Assembly: GCA_902797995.1 (NCBI GenBank)
Contig: CADBUX010000004.1
Coordinates: 1-52,083 of the forward strand
DNA length: 52,083 bases
Origin: an uncultured Erysipelotrichaceae bacterium
GTDB taxonomy: Bacteria > Bacillota_I > Bacilli_A > RF39 > UBA660
Direction: 5' to 3'
The notes beneath the pieces were generated by a model that ran no database searches, had not been told where the DNA came from, and saw nothing but the letters and a program-made list of their open reading frames with translations. The stretch's first letter is position 1; each line of letters opens with the position of its first letter. The position numbers and the translations under genes are program-made. Of this stretch, positions 20,461 to 29,363 are shown one piece after another.

Positions 20461-21516
20461 ATCGTCTTTTTTTTCCATAATCAATTCTGGAAAGTATAAG
20501 CTAATATATTCATGAAAGCTCGGAATGCATTCACAAAGTTTAATTACAGTACTACTCCTATCTGCTATCCTATTTAAATTACTTCTCAAAAACTCAATTA
20601 ATTTTTCATCTTTAACTACATAACGTTCATTATTATAATTCAAAACCGAAACACCAACTTGTTTACTTCCTTCGCCTCTTTTTTTTGATAGATATATTGG
20701 AAGACCTGATAAACCAAGCAAAAAATTACTATAAGTTTTAAATAAATCAATTGTTTCCATCTTAACAGGAATCGTATACTTATTTCTTAAGGCATTTCTT
20801 TCGGATTCAGTATTAGTTTTTAATAACTCATTAAGATAAAGCAATCTTAACAAATGATAACGATGCATTCCATTTTCTGAAATAAGAGCCCCGCCATTTT
20901 CAAGTTCAGTTATAACTATAGGTTCCTTATTAAAAGACGAATACAATCCAGACATTATATTGTCAGAAGAATAAGCTAACATTGTATCAGCTCTGTTATT
21001 ATAATTTATAATTTTATCAGTATTTCTAGAAAAATAAAGATTTAGATTATTAACGATATTATCGCTGTCATAATTAGCAGGCTCTGACACAATACCAACT
21101 ATATCTGATATACTTTTTTTGGTAAAAACAGGATCATTATATATAATATATCTTGAAATAATAGAATAATAATTATAAATATTATATACATGCGCCTCAG
21201 CCATTTTAGATATTTCATGTACATCTATTTTATTTTTCTTAAAAAAATCATTTATATTATCTACTACATATTCATTATAAAATTTATCAAAATCACCATT
21301 ATAATTGGTCTGACAAAATGAAAAAACATATTTATTAATAAAATGATTAACAGAAACGTTTTTTCCATTTCTTAAAAAAATAGTATCTGCATCACCAATT
21401 TTTGGTAAAACATATTTTTCTATATATTGATCTGCCGAAATAGAACTTCCGTCAGGTAATAATAAAATACGTTTTTTTACAAAAGGATTAACAAAAAATG
21501 ATTTTAATGCTTCCAT
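20443..21516 (-). CDS. Hypothetical protein with ParB/sulfiredoxin-like motif
   Basis: A 357-residue soluble protein of unknown function. The N-terminus contains a tandem repeat of about 27 residues: LPDGSSISADQYIEKYVLPK at 20-39 echoes FLRNGKNVSVNHFINKYV at 47-64. Around residues 200-226, IVITELENGG, then LISENGMHRYHLLRL resembles the ParB/Srx-fold signature (a strand, then a GxHR-type loop that binds a nucleotide phosphate). The remainder is helical. It is a single gene between the ftsH terminator-free upstream gap and its own terminator. The ParB-fold idea is a motif resemblance only. Confidence 0.6.
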   Translation of the reverse strand: MEALKSFFVNPFVKKRILLLPDGSSISADQYIEKYVLPKIGDADTIFLRNGKNVSVNHFINKYVFSFCQTNYNGDFDKFYNEYVVDNINDFFKKNKIDVHEISKMAEAHVYNIYNYYSIISRYIIYNDPVFTKKSISDIVGIVSEPANYDSDNIVNNLNLYFSRNTDKIINYNNRADTMLAYSSDNIMSGLYSSFNKEPIVITELENGGALISENGMHRYHLLRLLYLNELLKTNTESERNALRNKYTIPVKMETIDLFKTYSNFLLGLSGLPIYLSKKRGEGSKQVGVSVLNYNNERYVVKDEKLIEFLRSNLNRIADRSSTVIKLCECIPSFHEYISLYFPELIMEKKDDKKAFK

Positions 21517-21563
21517 ACTATCACCATCACTATTTTATATTAACAGTATATCACATTAAATCT

Positions 21564-21589
21564 AAAAAAAAAAGAGACTAATTCTCTTT
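21564..21589 (-). terminator. Intrinsic terminator of ftsH
   Basis: The minus strand reads AAAGAGA-ATTAG-TCTCTTT followed by a run of T; the TAG stop of ftsH forms the end of the loop. Confidence 0.9.
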
Positions 21590-23563
21590 AGATAAAGCCT
21601 CTTTTAATTCATCTTTATTCATTTTTGAATAACCCTTTACCTCTTTTTCTTTAGCTAATTCTTTAAGTTCTGCCAAAGAAAGATCTTCTATAGGTTTTGA
21701 TTTAATAGTTTCCATATCAACATCCTCTGGCATATGTCCATGTTCTACTAAATAATCAATTTGCTCTTTTGTTATAGTTTCATATTCAAGAAGAGCGTTA
21801 GCAATTAAATCCAATAAATGACGATTATCTTTAATAATCTTAGTTGCCTTTTTATAACAATCATCCATAATCTCTCTCATTTCCTGGTCTATTTCATATG
21901 CAACTTGTCCAGAGAAATTACGACTTTTATTATAATCTCTTCCCAAGAAAACACTACCTTCTTGAGTCTCAAGTTGAAGTGGTCCAAGCTTACTCATACC
22001 ATATTCGGTAACCATAGCACGAGCAATCTTAGTAGCTTGTTGAAAATCATTGTGAGCTCCGGTTGTTATCTCATTAAATACTATTTCTTCTGCAACACGT
22101 CCACCAAGAAGACCACTTATACTTTCGAGAAGTTCTTTCTTAGTAGATAAATATGTTTCTTCACGAGGAAGCATTAAATTGTACCCACCAGCATGTCCAC
22201 GAGGAACAATAGTAATTTTTTGTACTTCATTAGCCCCTTCAAGCTTAATACCTACAACAGCATGACCAGCTTCATGGTAAGCAACTATTTTCTTTTCTTT
22301 TTCAGTATATTGATGTGATTTTTTTGCAGGTCCCATAAGAACTCTATCATGTGCTTCATCTATTTCAGCCATAGTAATTTCGTTTTTATCACGACGAACT
22401 GCAAGAAGAGCAGCTTCATTAAGTAAATTTTCAAGATCAGCACCACTAAATCCTACTGTACGTTTTGCAATATTTTTAAGTGTAATACCTTTAGCAAAAG
22501 TCTTATTTTTAGCATGCACTTCAAGAATTTCCTCGCGTCCCTTAATATCAGGAAGCGAAACAGTGACTTGTCTATCAAATCTTCCTGGACGAAGAAGTGC
22601 AGGATCAAGTACATCAGGTCTATTTGTAGCAGCAATAATTATTATTCCTTCATTTGCACCAAATCCATCCATTTCAGTAAGAAGTTGATTAAGAGTTTGT
22701 TCCCTTTCATCATGCCCTCCACCAAGACCAGTACCTCTTTGACGACCAACAGCATCTATTTCATCAATAAATATTAAACATGGCGCAGTTTGTTTAGCTT
22801 GTTTAAACATATCACGAACACGACTTGCTCCAACACCTACAAAAAGTTCAACAAAATCAGAACCACTTATATAATAAAATGGAACATTGGCTTCCCCTGC
22901 AACAGCACGAGCAAGTAAAGTTTTACCAGTTCCTGGAGGCCCTACTAAAAGAACACCTTTAGGAATTCTAGCACCAAGTTTTTGAAATTTCTTTGGACTC
23001 TTTAAGAAATCAATTAATTCCTTAACTTCATATTTTTCTTCAACAAGACCTGCTACATCATCAAATGTAACCTTGTTTTTATCAGTACTAAGTTTAGCCT
23101 TACTTTTACCAAAATCAAATGATTTATTAGCACCTCCAACTTGTCTAGTTAAGAAAAATGCTGCAAAACCAATTAAAGCTACAAATGGTAAAAAATTAAC
23201 TAAAATAGCAATAATAGAAGTACTACCTGGATCTTTTTTAACATTAACTTTAAGATTTTTTTCCTTAGCAACACTTACTACATCAGATACCAAACTATCA
23301 GAATAAGGCATACTAATAGTAAAGGTTTCTCTCTCTTCATATCCTTCAAGTTTACCAGTAATTTGATATATAGCAGAACTTTGCTTTGGAGTAATTTCAA
23401 GTTCAGTAACCTTATTACTATTTAAATCTTTTAAAAACTCATCATATGATAATTTATTAACTTTTACATTTGCGCCCTTCACAAGAAGTAAAACACCTAA
23501 AATAAATAGTATTAATAACATATATGACAAGAAAGTATTTCTGTTATTTTTCTTTATATTCAT
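21578..23563 (-). CDS. ftsH: ATP-dependent zinc metalloprotease FtsH with a C-terminal SAP/Rho-N-like tail
   Basis: Membrane AAA+ protease that degrades misfolded membrane and regulatory proteins. In 661 residues there are two membrane helices (about 12-30 and 115-138) around a small extracytoplasmic domain. The AAA+ module has Walker A GPPGTGKT at 208-215 and Walker [12 protein letters not shown]. The second region of homology contains [20 protein letters not shown]. The zinc site HEAGH is at 430-434. The last ~38 residues (from about 624) are unusual: after the normal end they form a helix-turn-helix pattern around [20 protein letters not shown] and [10 protein letters not shown], like SAP or Rho N-terminal domains. 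AAAGGAGG precedes the ATG. hpt, normally between tilS and ftsH, is absent. Confidence 0.96.
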   Translation of the reverse strand: MNIKKNNRNTFLSYMLLILFILGVLLLVKGANVKVNKLSYDEFLKDLNSNKVTELEITPKQSSAIYQITGKLEGYEERETFTISMPYSDSLVSDVVSVAKEKNLKVNVKKDPGSTSIIAILVNFLPFVALIGFAAFFLTRQVGGANKSFDFGKSKAKLSTDKNKVTFDDVAGLVEEKYEVKELIDFLKSPKKFQKLGARIPKGVLLVGPPGTGKTLLARAVAGEANVPFYYISGSDFVELFVGVGASRVRDMFKQAKQTAPCLIFIDEIDAVGRQRGTGLGGGHDEREQTLNQLLTEMDGFGANEGIIIIAATNRPDVLDPALLRPGRFDRQVTVSLPDIKGREEILEVHAKNKTFAKGITLKNIAKRTVGFSGADLENLLNEAALLAVRRDKNEITMAEIDEAHDRVLMGPAKKSHQYTEKEKKIVAYHEAGHAVVGIKLEGANEVQKITIVPRGHAGGYNLMLPREETYLSTKKELLESISGLLGGRVAEEIVFNEITTGAHNDFQQATKIARAMVTEYGMSKLGPLQLETQEGSVFLGRDYNKSRNFSGQVAYEIDQEMREIMDDCYKKATKIIKDNRHLLDLIANALLEYETITKEQIDYLVEHGHMPEDVDMETIKSKPIEDLSLAELKELAKEKEVKGYSKMNKDELKEALSKEN

Positions 23564-23577
23564 ATTTGTCCTCCTTT

Positions 23578-24900
23578 TTAATAATACTTAAGTATTATAT
23601 CACACTTTTTATTCTTTGAAACATCAAACTTAGATTTTTTAAGACCAGGTAACCAAACAATAGTATCTTCTGAATCAACAACAACAGGCCATAAATCTCT
23701 ATTTTTAACAGGTATCTTAGAATCTATAAAAATATCTTTAATTTTTTTCGTTCCATTTAATCCCTTAACCTTCATCTTATCACCAGACTTTCTAGTTCTA
23801 ACACGAAGCGGAAGCACTAAATCATTACTATTAAGCCTGCAATAATTATTATCACTTGTAGAAACATCATCAATTCTTTTTATGTTCTTTCCATTAGGTA
23901 AATTAACATAATCAAATAGTTCTATTTCATATTCATCAATTTGATCTGTTTCATTATCTAAATAAAACTTGCCATAGCTTTTTATAGCCTTAACACCATT
24001 AGGTAAATAAACACTGCTATTGGTACGTTTTGACTGCATCAAACTTTTTATTAAATCAGTATGAATATCAGCAATAAGAATTAAATCGTCTTGATAATAA
24101 TCTTCAAGCATCTTATTAATTATTTTGTTTTGTATAACTTTATCAAGTTTTTCAAACTTCTCTATATCAACATACTTTCCATCAAAACAAACCATTTTAA
24201 ATTTTTTTAAAGCCTCCTCTTCAATATAATTATCATACTCACTTAAAATAGCACTATATTTTAAAAATTTAAGGTGAACATTTTTATCTTCTTTTTTTAA
24301 AAATGGTAAAACATCTTTACGATATCTATTTCTCGTATATTTACTAGAAAAATTAGATTTATCAATTGCATAACTAATACAATTTTTCTTATCGTACTCA
24401 AGTATTTCATCCTTAGTAACAAATATTAAAGGTCTAGCAATATAATAACCATTCTTTTTAATTAACTTCTCAAATCCAGAATACCCATGTGCCGTAGAGC
24501 CCCTAACAATTCTCATTAATACAGTTTCGATTAAATCATCTCCATGATGAGCGGTCATTAAGTATTTAGCATTATATTTATTAACTAATTCCTCAAAAAA
24601 TCTATATCTAATATTTCTAGCCTCATTATGAAAATTATCATCACCATAATTTTTAATAACCATACTCTCAAATATAATATGGTGTCTTTTGCAGTATTTT
24701 TCAAGATAAACAAGTTCATCATCACTTTCTACTCTAAGTTTATGATTAACATGTGCACATACAATAGAAATATTCATTTTTTTTCTATATTTAAGTAAAA
24801 TATCCATAAGCGCCATAGAATCTGGTCCTCCAGAACATCCAAGGACAACAGTATCTCCCTCACTTAAAATTGACATTAAAAAATCATTTACCATTTTCAT
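23578..24900 (-). CDS. tilS: tRNA(Ile)-lysidine synthase
   Basis: Converts the wobble C34 of tRNA-Ile(CAU) to lysidine, using ATP and lysine. The 440-residue product has the PP-loop signature LGCSGGPDSMALMDIL near residue 25, the second motif TAHHGDDLIETVLMR near 125, and a C-terminal substrate-binding domain with GDKMKVKGLNGTKKIKDIF and VVVDSEDTIVWLPGLKKS. The ATG at 24900 follows GGTGAT; the GTG at 24912 overlaps that site. It lies between divIC and ftsH, as in Bacillus. Confidence 0.95.
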   Translation of the reverse strand: MKMVNDFLMSILSEGDTVVLGCSGGPDSMALMDILLKYRKKMNISIVCAHVNHKLRVESDDELVYLEKYCKRHHIIFESMVIKNYGDDNFHNEARNIRYRFFEELVNKYNAKYLMTAHHGDDLIETVLMRIVRGSTAHGYSGFEKLIKKNGYYIARPLIFVTKDEILEYDKKNCISYAIDKSNFSSKYTRNRYRKDVLPFLKKEDKNVHLKFLKYSAILSEYDNYIEEEALKKFKMVCFDGKYVDIEKFEKLDKVIQNKIINKMLEDYYQDDLILIADIHTDLIKSLMQSKRTNSSVYLPNGVKAIKSYGKFYLDNETDQIDEYEIELFDYVNLPNGKNIKRIDDVSTSDNNYCRLNSNDLVLPLRVRTRKSGDKMKVKGLNGTKKIKDIFIDSKIPVKNRDLWPVVVDSEDTIVWLPGLKKSKFDVSKNKKCDIILKYY

Positions 24901-24954
24901 ATAAATCACCACTCACAAAAAATTATAATAAAGCAAAATAAAAAAAGAATCAAT

Positions 24955-24983
24955 ACAAAAATAATAACAATAATGTTATTATT
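24955..24983 (-). terminator. AT-rich terminator-like hairpin after divIC
   Basis: Ten-bp arms AATAATAACA (24974-24983 on minus) and TGTTATTATT (24960-24969) with a 4-base loop and TTTTTG tail; the divIC stop codon is within the first arm. It is all A/U but two pairs, so efficiency is uncertain. Confidence 0.6.
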
Positions 24984-25281
24984 TCATTCTAATAATATAT
25001 TCGTTTTTTCCAGAATAGAAGAATTTTTCCCTTGCATATTTTGCAACATATACAGGATCTTTTAATTTATTAACCTCTGACTTTAAAATATCTTCTTCTT
25101 CTTTCAATTCGTCTAACTTAGTATTAAGTTCTTTACTTTCCTTTTTCATATCGTATACATCGTTTAATATACTTCCAACTGAGTATATGATATAAACATT
25201 AATAGCAAGACAAATCAAAGTAACAAAAAAGATTCTCTTTGCCCTTTTTCTTTTTAACTTTTTGGAACGTCTCTTTGCCAT
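24979..25281 (-). CDS. divIC: Septum formation initiator, DivIC/FtsB family
   Basis: A 100-residue bitopic cell-division protein. A basic cytoplasmic tail (MAKRRSKKLKRKRAK) precedes one membrane helix at about 17-38. A coiled coil (about 45-75, KESKELNTKLDELKEEEDIL) follows, then the conserved end KDPVYVAKYAREKFFYSGKN, where the Y-AR-K pattern is diagnostic. DivIC works with FtsL and DivIB in the divisome. I use the ATG at 25281 preceded by GGTGGTGAG; the longer frame to 25326 has no initiation site. The order yabP-yabQ-divIC-tilS matches Bacillus. Confidence 0.92.
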   Translation of the reverse strand: MAKRRSKKLKRKRAKRIFFVTLICLAINVYIIYSVGSILNDVYDMKKESKELNTKLDELKEEEDILKSEVNKLKDPVYVAKYAREKFFYSGKNEYIIRMK

Positions 25282-25376
25282 AATCTCACCACCATACACT
25301 ACCTCAATATAATTATAACAAAACAACTTTTTTTTTCAATACAAAGAACAAAAAAAGATTATACTTGACACACAAA

Positions 25377-25631
25377 CTATGTAAATATAATCCTCGATAA
25401 AAATAGACCTAAAACAAAAAATAAAAATAAGTAAATATGTAAAACGCCGCCATTAATATTAATTATAGAAATAAGAAATATAATTGCTAAAATAAAATTA
25501 AAAATAATATTAAAATAGATCCTATACTTTGAAAGTACTAAATAAAACCTCAATCTAACAAATAAAAAGTAGTATATAAACCCCCATATAAAACAAAAAA
25601 CAAAAGAAATAATTTGCTGACTAAGTATCAT
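25377..25631 (-). CDS. yabQ: Spore cortex protein YabQ family, short form
   Basis: An 84-residue membrane protein with three predicted helices (about 5-24, 38-58, 64-82). The N-terminal ILSQQIISFVFCFIWGFIYY and LRFYLVLSKY resemble the start of YabQ, a mother-cell membrane protein needed for cortex synthesis in Bacillus. The call rests on this resemblance plus position: its ATG overlaps the yabP stop by 4 bp (ATGA), and divIC follows. It is shorter than most YabQ proteins, lacking the C-terminal cytoplasmic part. Confidence 0.75.
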   Translation of the reverse strand: MILSQQIISFVFCFIWGFIYYFLFVRLRFYLVLSKYRIYFNIIFNFILAIIFLISIININGGVLHIYLFLFFVLGLFLSRIIFT

Positions 25632-25915
25632 TTAAATAATTTTTCCATAAATGAAGACTTATTATTTTTTTTAATACTATCAAAATATGCAAAACTGTCT
25701 ACATTACCCTTTATAGATATAATACCATCTTTAGTATCCAATCTTACAATCTCAAGACCTGAGCCTTTAATGGCTAAAAACCCCATATTTGTATCAAGTA
25801 AAAATTCTTCCTCATCAAAACTTTCTATCTTTTCTACTCCAGTTATATAGATAAGTTTTCTTTCATTAATAGTAATACCATGATTATAGCTAATATTTTC
25901 TGCTTGCCTTTCCAT
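25628..25915 (-). CDS. yabP: Sporulation protein YabP
   Basis: A 95-residue YabP/YqfC-family protein. It begins with a strand-rich core including ITINERKLIYITGVEKIES, EEFLLDTNMGFLAIKGSGLEI and DGIISIKGNVDSFAY, the repeated beta pattern of this family. It lacks signal or membrane segments. In Bacillus it is a mother-cell sporulation protein transcribed by SigE. The ATG at 25915 is preceded by GGAGGA. A CATACATT element upstream matches a SigE-type -10. Overlap with yabQ supports one operon. Confidence 0.88.
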   Translation of the reverse strand: MERQAENISYNHGITINERKLIYITGVEKIESFDEEEFLLDTNMGFLAIKGSGLEIVRLDTKDGIISIKGNVDSFAYFDSIKKNNKSSFMEKLFK

Positions 25916-25933
25916 ATTTTTTCCTCCTACATA

Positions 25934-25941
25934 AATGTATG
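25934..25941 (-). promoter_or_regulatory. Possible SigE-type -10 element for yabP-yabQ
   Basis: The minus strand reads CATACATT 18 bases before the yabP start codon, matching the SigE -10 consensus CATACANT. No convincing -35 is visible 13-14 bases upstream (a T-rich run lies there). Confidence 0.35.
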
Positions 25942-25960
25942 CCAAAAAAAAGAAAGTAGA

Positions 25961-25985
25961 ACAAAAAAAACACCCTAAGGTGTTT
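25961..25985 (-). terminator. Intrinsic terminator of spoVG
   Basis: The minus strand reads AAACACC-TTA-GGGTGTTT followed by a T run, 8 bases after the spoVG stop codon. Confidence 0.9.
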
Positions 25986-25992
25986 AATGATT

Positions 25993-26253
25993 CTATTCTT
26001 CAGCAGTATTGTATGCTTCTAAAATAGCTTCTTCAAATAATGCACGTGTTTCAGGATTGATTGGATGGGCTATATCACGATATCCACCTGTTGAAGTCTT
26101 TCTACTAGGCATAGCGATAAATAAACCATTATCTCCTTCAATAACACGAATATCATGTACTGCAAAGCAATCATCTAATAAAACAGATGCAATTCCTTTC
26201 ATACGTGAACCTTCTTTTTCAATCTTACGTACATTTACTGATGTAATTTTCAT
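25993..26253 (-). CDS. spoVG: SpoVG, RNA-binding regulator of septation and sporulation
   Basis: The 86-residue product starts [11 protein letters not shown] and carries [37 protein letters not shown], then [16 protein letters not shown], which is the near-invariant SpoVG pattern. SpoVG affects asymmetric division and many stationary-phase genes and binds nucleic acid. GGAGG lies ahead of the ATG. It forms a short unit with its own terminator. Bacillus has gcaD-prs-ctc-pth after spoVG; that block is not here, and yabP follows instead. Confidence 0.97.
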   Translation of the reverse strand: MKITSVNVRKIEKEGSRMKGIASVLLDDCFAVHDIRVIEGDNGLFIAMPSRKTSTGGYRDIAHPINPETRALFEEAILEAYNTAEE

Positions 26254-26348
26254 CTACAATCCTCCTTTAAAAGCAAACTGCTTCTAATTCAATTTTATAT
26301 TAATAAAAGAAGAAAAGTCAATACATTTGCACAAAAAAATAGAGTTTG

Positions 26349-26555
26349 CTAAATATTGACGTCCAAAACGCCAATCAGAACATCAGAATATGAAAAAGAT
26401 TTTTTTATATTATCCGAATCTATAATGAAAACATAATTATAACAACTAGTAATAATTCCTTCAAATTCTTCGATTTGATTGCGACTACCATTATACCTAA
26501 ACATGATTTTTTTATCCTTTAATGCAAGCATATCATTCCTTATCTTATCAATCAT
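26349..26555 (-). CDS. veg: Veg family protein
   Basis: A 68-residue small beta-barrel-like protein. DKIRNDMLALKDKKIMFRYN, then FEGIITSCYNYVFII, then KSFSYSDVLIGVLDV, match the Veg pattern in which VFxI and SYxDVL are the most conserved positions. Its ATG overlaps the yabG stop codon by 4 bp. In Bacillus, veg also follows yabG; there it is highly transcribed and linked to biofilm control. It is shorter than the Bacillus protein (86). Confidence 0.85.
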   Translation of the reverse strand: MIDKIRNDMLALKDKKIMFRYNGSRNQIEEFEGIITSCYNYVFIIDSDNIKKSFSYSDVLIGVLDVNI

Positions 26556-27343
26556 CTAGGATACCCCACATACATAGTACCATTAGTAATAATTCCCCCT
26601 ATTCCGTCCTTTCCATATTTAGTTCTAGAAAGTATTTTCTTTAAATCAATTGGTTCATTCTTATTAGATAAACATATTGAAGAAGCAATAATCGCTGGAT
26701 CAAGAGCATGAATATTTATTCTTCTAGGACTAGAAGCAAAATTAGAACCAGCTTTAATAAGTTCCTCATAATCAGACTGACAAGCCCCTGCAATTATAAT
26801 AAGCTTTTCATGATCTTTCTCATATTCACGAGCAGCTTGTACCGCTTTAACAAAATTTCTACTATTCTTATAATTAGAAAGTTCTTTATAATCATCATCA
26901 CGTTCATAGTAAGCATCATGACCAGTTATTACCAAAACATCAGGTTTAATTTTTTCCAAATGATCTTTTATTTTTAAATGAATCTTATCTTCAAGAATAA
27001 CAACCCCAAAACTAGCAATATTCATATCTTTATAAAACTTAATACACCTATTTAAATAATCCTTATCACTATCGATATGAAGAACCTTTCCAGGAAGATA
27101 AAAATATTGATCTCTATTAAGATCAACACTATCTTGCATCCTTTCATATAAAGTCCTATCTTCTTTAGTTATATCATCAAATTGATCATCACATTTTTTT
27201 AAATCATCCAAAGAAGCATCCGCTATAAGTCTAATATTAACCCCCTCTAAAATAGCAACGTCATTATCAATTTCTTTTATCTTAAAAACTAAATCATGAT
27301 TATGAGAAGACCTAGTTACATAATCTCCCACATTAAAAAGCAT
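26552..27343 (-). CDS. yabG: Sporulation-specific protease YabG
   Basis: A 263-residue protein matching the YabG peptidase family. It starts with an SH3-like segment (FNVGDYVTRSSHNHDLVFKI). The catalytic part includes LPGKVLHIDSDKDYLNRCIKFY, DVLVITGHDAYY with a conserved His, IIIAGACQSDYEELIKAG with a conserved Cys, and FASSPRRINIHALDPA. In Bacillus it cleaves coat proteins late in sporulation. GGAG precedes the ATG, which lies 18 bp after ksgA. Order ksgA-yabG-veg is conserved. Confidence 0.93.
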   Translation of the reverse strand: MLFNVGDYVTRSSHNHDLVFKIKEIDNDVAILEGVNIRLIADASLDDLKKCDDQFDDITKEDRTLYERMQDSVDLNRDQYFYLPGKVLHIDSDKDYLNRCIKFYKDMNIASFGVVILEDKIHLKIKDHLEKIKPDVLVITGHDAYYERDDDYKELSNYKNSRNFVKAVQAAREYEKDHEKLIIIAGACQSDYEELIKAGSNFASSPRRINIHALDPAIIASSICLSNKNEPIDLKKILSRTKYGKDGIGGIITNGTMYVGYPR

Positions 27344-27361
27344 ATAATCATCTCCGCTTAA

Positions 27362-28150
27362 TTATATGCTTAACTTATTAGAAATTTCACAAAAAATATC
27401 AATAGAAAGCTGTTCTGCTCTAACAGATAAGTCATATCCATTAGAATTAAGAACTTGTTCTATCAAAGAAAGATTATATTCTTTCAAATTGTTTCTAAGA
27501 GTCTTTCTCTTAAACCTAAAACTATCTCTAACTAGTTTATAAAACAATGTTAAGTCTTTAACAAAAGTCCGATTTTTCTTGTAAAAAGATACTACAATGC
27601 TGTCAACATTAGGTCTAGGATAAAAGCTATTTCTATTAACAATAAACTCTTTTTTTACATCATAGTTATAATTCAAATAAACAGTCAAAGAACCATAGTT
27701 CTTAGTACCTACAGAAGCACAAAATCTGTCTCCAACTTCCTTTTGAACCATTACCCTTATCATTTCAATATCTAAATCTAAATCAATTATCTTCTCAAGT
27801 ATTGGAGTAGTAATATAATATGGAAGATTAGCAATTACATATAAATTATCATAATCATATTTATTTAAATCGAAAAGAACATCTCTTTTCATAAAATCAT
27901 CAAAATATATGTCATAGTTAGAATAATCACTAAGATTATACAAAAGTCTATCCTTAACTTCTAAATCTATTTCGTAACCGATAACTTTATCAAATTTAGA
28001 ACAAAGATATTTAGTAAGCCTACCATCACCACATCCAATTTCAATAACTAAAGATTTCTCTTTAACAGGAATATCTACAATCTTTCTAACTATGTTTTCA
28101 TCAACCAAAAAGTTTTGTCCATACTTTTTTTTAAAATTAAATGGTTCCAT
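27362..28150 (-). CDS. rsmA: 16S rRNA dimethyladenosine transferase RsmA (KsgA)
   Basis: Dimethylates two adjacent adenosines near the 3' end of 16S rRNA. About 262 residues: KKYGQNFLVDENIV at the N-terminus, the SAM motif VIEIGCGDGRLTKYL, the acidic YEIDLEV, and the catalytic motif IANLPYYITTPIL. The C-terminal helical domain holds NSFYPRPNVDSIVV. The ATG at 28150 is read from GGTGAT. The next gene in transcription order is yabG; the usual upstream partner rnmV is not present, being replaced by the SipW locus. Confidence 0.96.
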   Translation of the reverse strand: MEPFNFKKKYGQNFLVDENIVRKIVDIPVKEKSLVIEIGCGDGRLTKYLCSKFDKVIGYEIDLEVKDRLLYNLSDYSNYDIYFDDFMKRDVLFDLNKYDYDNLYVIANLPYYITTPILEKIIDLDLDIEMIRVMVQKEVGDRFCASVGTKNYGSLTVYLNYNYDVKKEFIVNRNSFYPRPNVDSIVVSFYKKNRTFVKDLTLFYKLVRDSFRFKRKTLRNNLKEYNLSLIEQVLNSNGYDLSVRAEQLSIDIFCEISNKLSI

Positions 28151-28180
28151 CAAATCACCAACACCATTTTAACACCATAA

Positions 28181-28219
28181 AAAAAATAAGGCAATCATTA
28201 CACAGATTGTTCCTTATTT
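28181..28219 (-). terminator. Intrinsic terminator of the SipW locus
   Basis: Minus-strand arms AAATAAGG..CAATC and GATTG..CCTTATTT, followed by a run of T, with the stop codon of the last gene at the loop edge. A two-base bulge interrupts the stem. Confidence 0.85.
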
Positions 28220-28668
28220 TCAGAAATAGTCTTAACATATTTTTTTCTAGTTAAAAGATCGCTTAAAACAAGTAATAAATTAGCAGCACCAAGCATATAC
28301 AACATAACCTCAATTGCAGATAAATTATCTGCAAAATAAGCAGGGTTAAATTTCATTTGATATCTATAATATAGAATCATACTTTTATCAAACATAGCTC
28401 TAAAACAAATAATTATTATTATTAAAAATACAAAACAACTAACAAAATTAAACATTAAACTATTTCCAACCTTTTTACTCCTAGTAATTAAAGTTAGTAA
28501 AAAAGTAATAAGTACAAAACCAAAAGGTAAAAATACGTTAATAGCTTCTCCAAGTGACTTTTCAAGTCTTGAATAAGTCATCATTATTCCATATAAAACA
28601 AGCCCAAAAGAAACAACTAAAAGTATATATTTAAAAAATCCAAAAACTTTACTCAATATATCTTTCAT
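28198..28668 (-). CDS. Hypothetical four-helix membrane protein of the SipW locus
   Basis: A 156-residue membrane protein with four predicted helices (about 10-28, 43-61, 72-92, 118-138) and a basic cytoplasmic C-terminus (LLTRKKYVKT). I do not recognise a family. Its ATG overlaps the stop of the gene before it by one base (TAATG) and uses the GGAGGT just upstream, so the two are translationally coupled. As the last gene of the locus it may anchor or assemble the exported beta-sandwich proteins, but that is only a guess from context. Confidence 0.7.
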   Translation of the reverse strand: MKDILSKVFGFFKYILLVVSFGLVLYGIMMTYSRLEKSLGEAINVFLPFGFVLITFLLTLITRSKKVGNSLMFNFVSCFVFLIIIIICFRAMFDKSMILYYRYQMKFNPAYFADNLSAIEVMLYMLGAANLLLVLSDLLTRKKYVKTISENKEQSV

Positions 28669-29354
28669 TATCTACCTCCTCCAAACTCATTTACATACCA
28701 ATTAGCAACATCATCAAGAATTGAAGCCATCATTCTATAATTATTAACTGTTAATTTAGTTTCATTTAAAAGCTTATTATATACGCCACTTCTTGTAGTA
28801 TCTGTAGAAAAACTATAAGCGCTATTTCCAAGACCAGATTTAGCTAAATAATCAGCATTATCAATAACAATTTGTCTTTTTTGTTCAGTAATATTATACA
28901 TTTTTTGAGCTGATGTACCAAGTTTATATGATTTACTAATAACTGTTATATTATAAGGAATTCCAAAAACACATGACTTATTATATTTTTTCAAAATTTC
29001 ATCATTAGCCTTATATATATCTAAAGTATTAACTGAACTTTTACTTTCAAAAGTTGAAAAAGTTCCTTTATTTAATTGATTAATACAAGTTTGATAATAG
29101 TCATAAATAGGTTTAGCAGTAGAACCATAATTTACATTATTCACATTAACAGACTTCATCTTTTTATCTACACTTTTAAGAATATCTTTATACTCTTTAT
29201 AATCAGCACTTTCATTCATACTAATAACTTGATTATATCTAATTTCCTTATAATGATAAACATTAATAATAAACAAAAATGATGCAAATACTAAACAAAT
29301 AATCAAAACACAACTAGATAATAAATCAAAAAGTTCTCCAAAAAATTCTTTCAT
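28668..29354 (-). CDS. Hypothetical bitopic membrane protein of the SipW locus
   Basis: A 228-residue protein with a single membrane helix at about 10-34 and a mostly helical extracytoplasmic part with two Cys (in YQTCINQL and NKSCVFGI) that could form a disulfide. It ends in GGGR. No family is recognised. AGGAGG precedes the ATG. It lies 9 bp after the previous gene and overlaps the next, so it is in the same operon as the signal peptidase. The first residues FFGELFDLL and the amphipathic exterior could suit a partner of a surface fibre. Confidence 0.7.
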   Translation of the reverse strand: MKEFFGELFDLLSSCVLIICLVFASFLFIINVYHYKEIRYNQVISMNESADYKEYKDILKSVDKKMKSVNVNNVNYGSTAKPIYDYYQTCINQLNKGTFSTFESKSSVNTLDIYKANDEILKKYNKSCVFGIPYNITVISKSYKLGTSAQKMYNITEQKRQIVIDNADYLAKSGLGNSAYSFSTDTTRSGVYNKLLNETKLTVNNYRMMASILDDVANWYVNEFGGGR

Positions 29355-29363
29355 ACAATCCTC

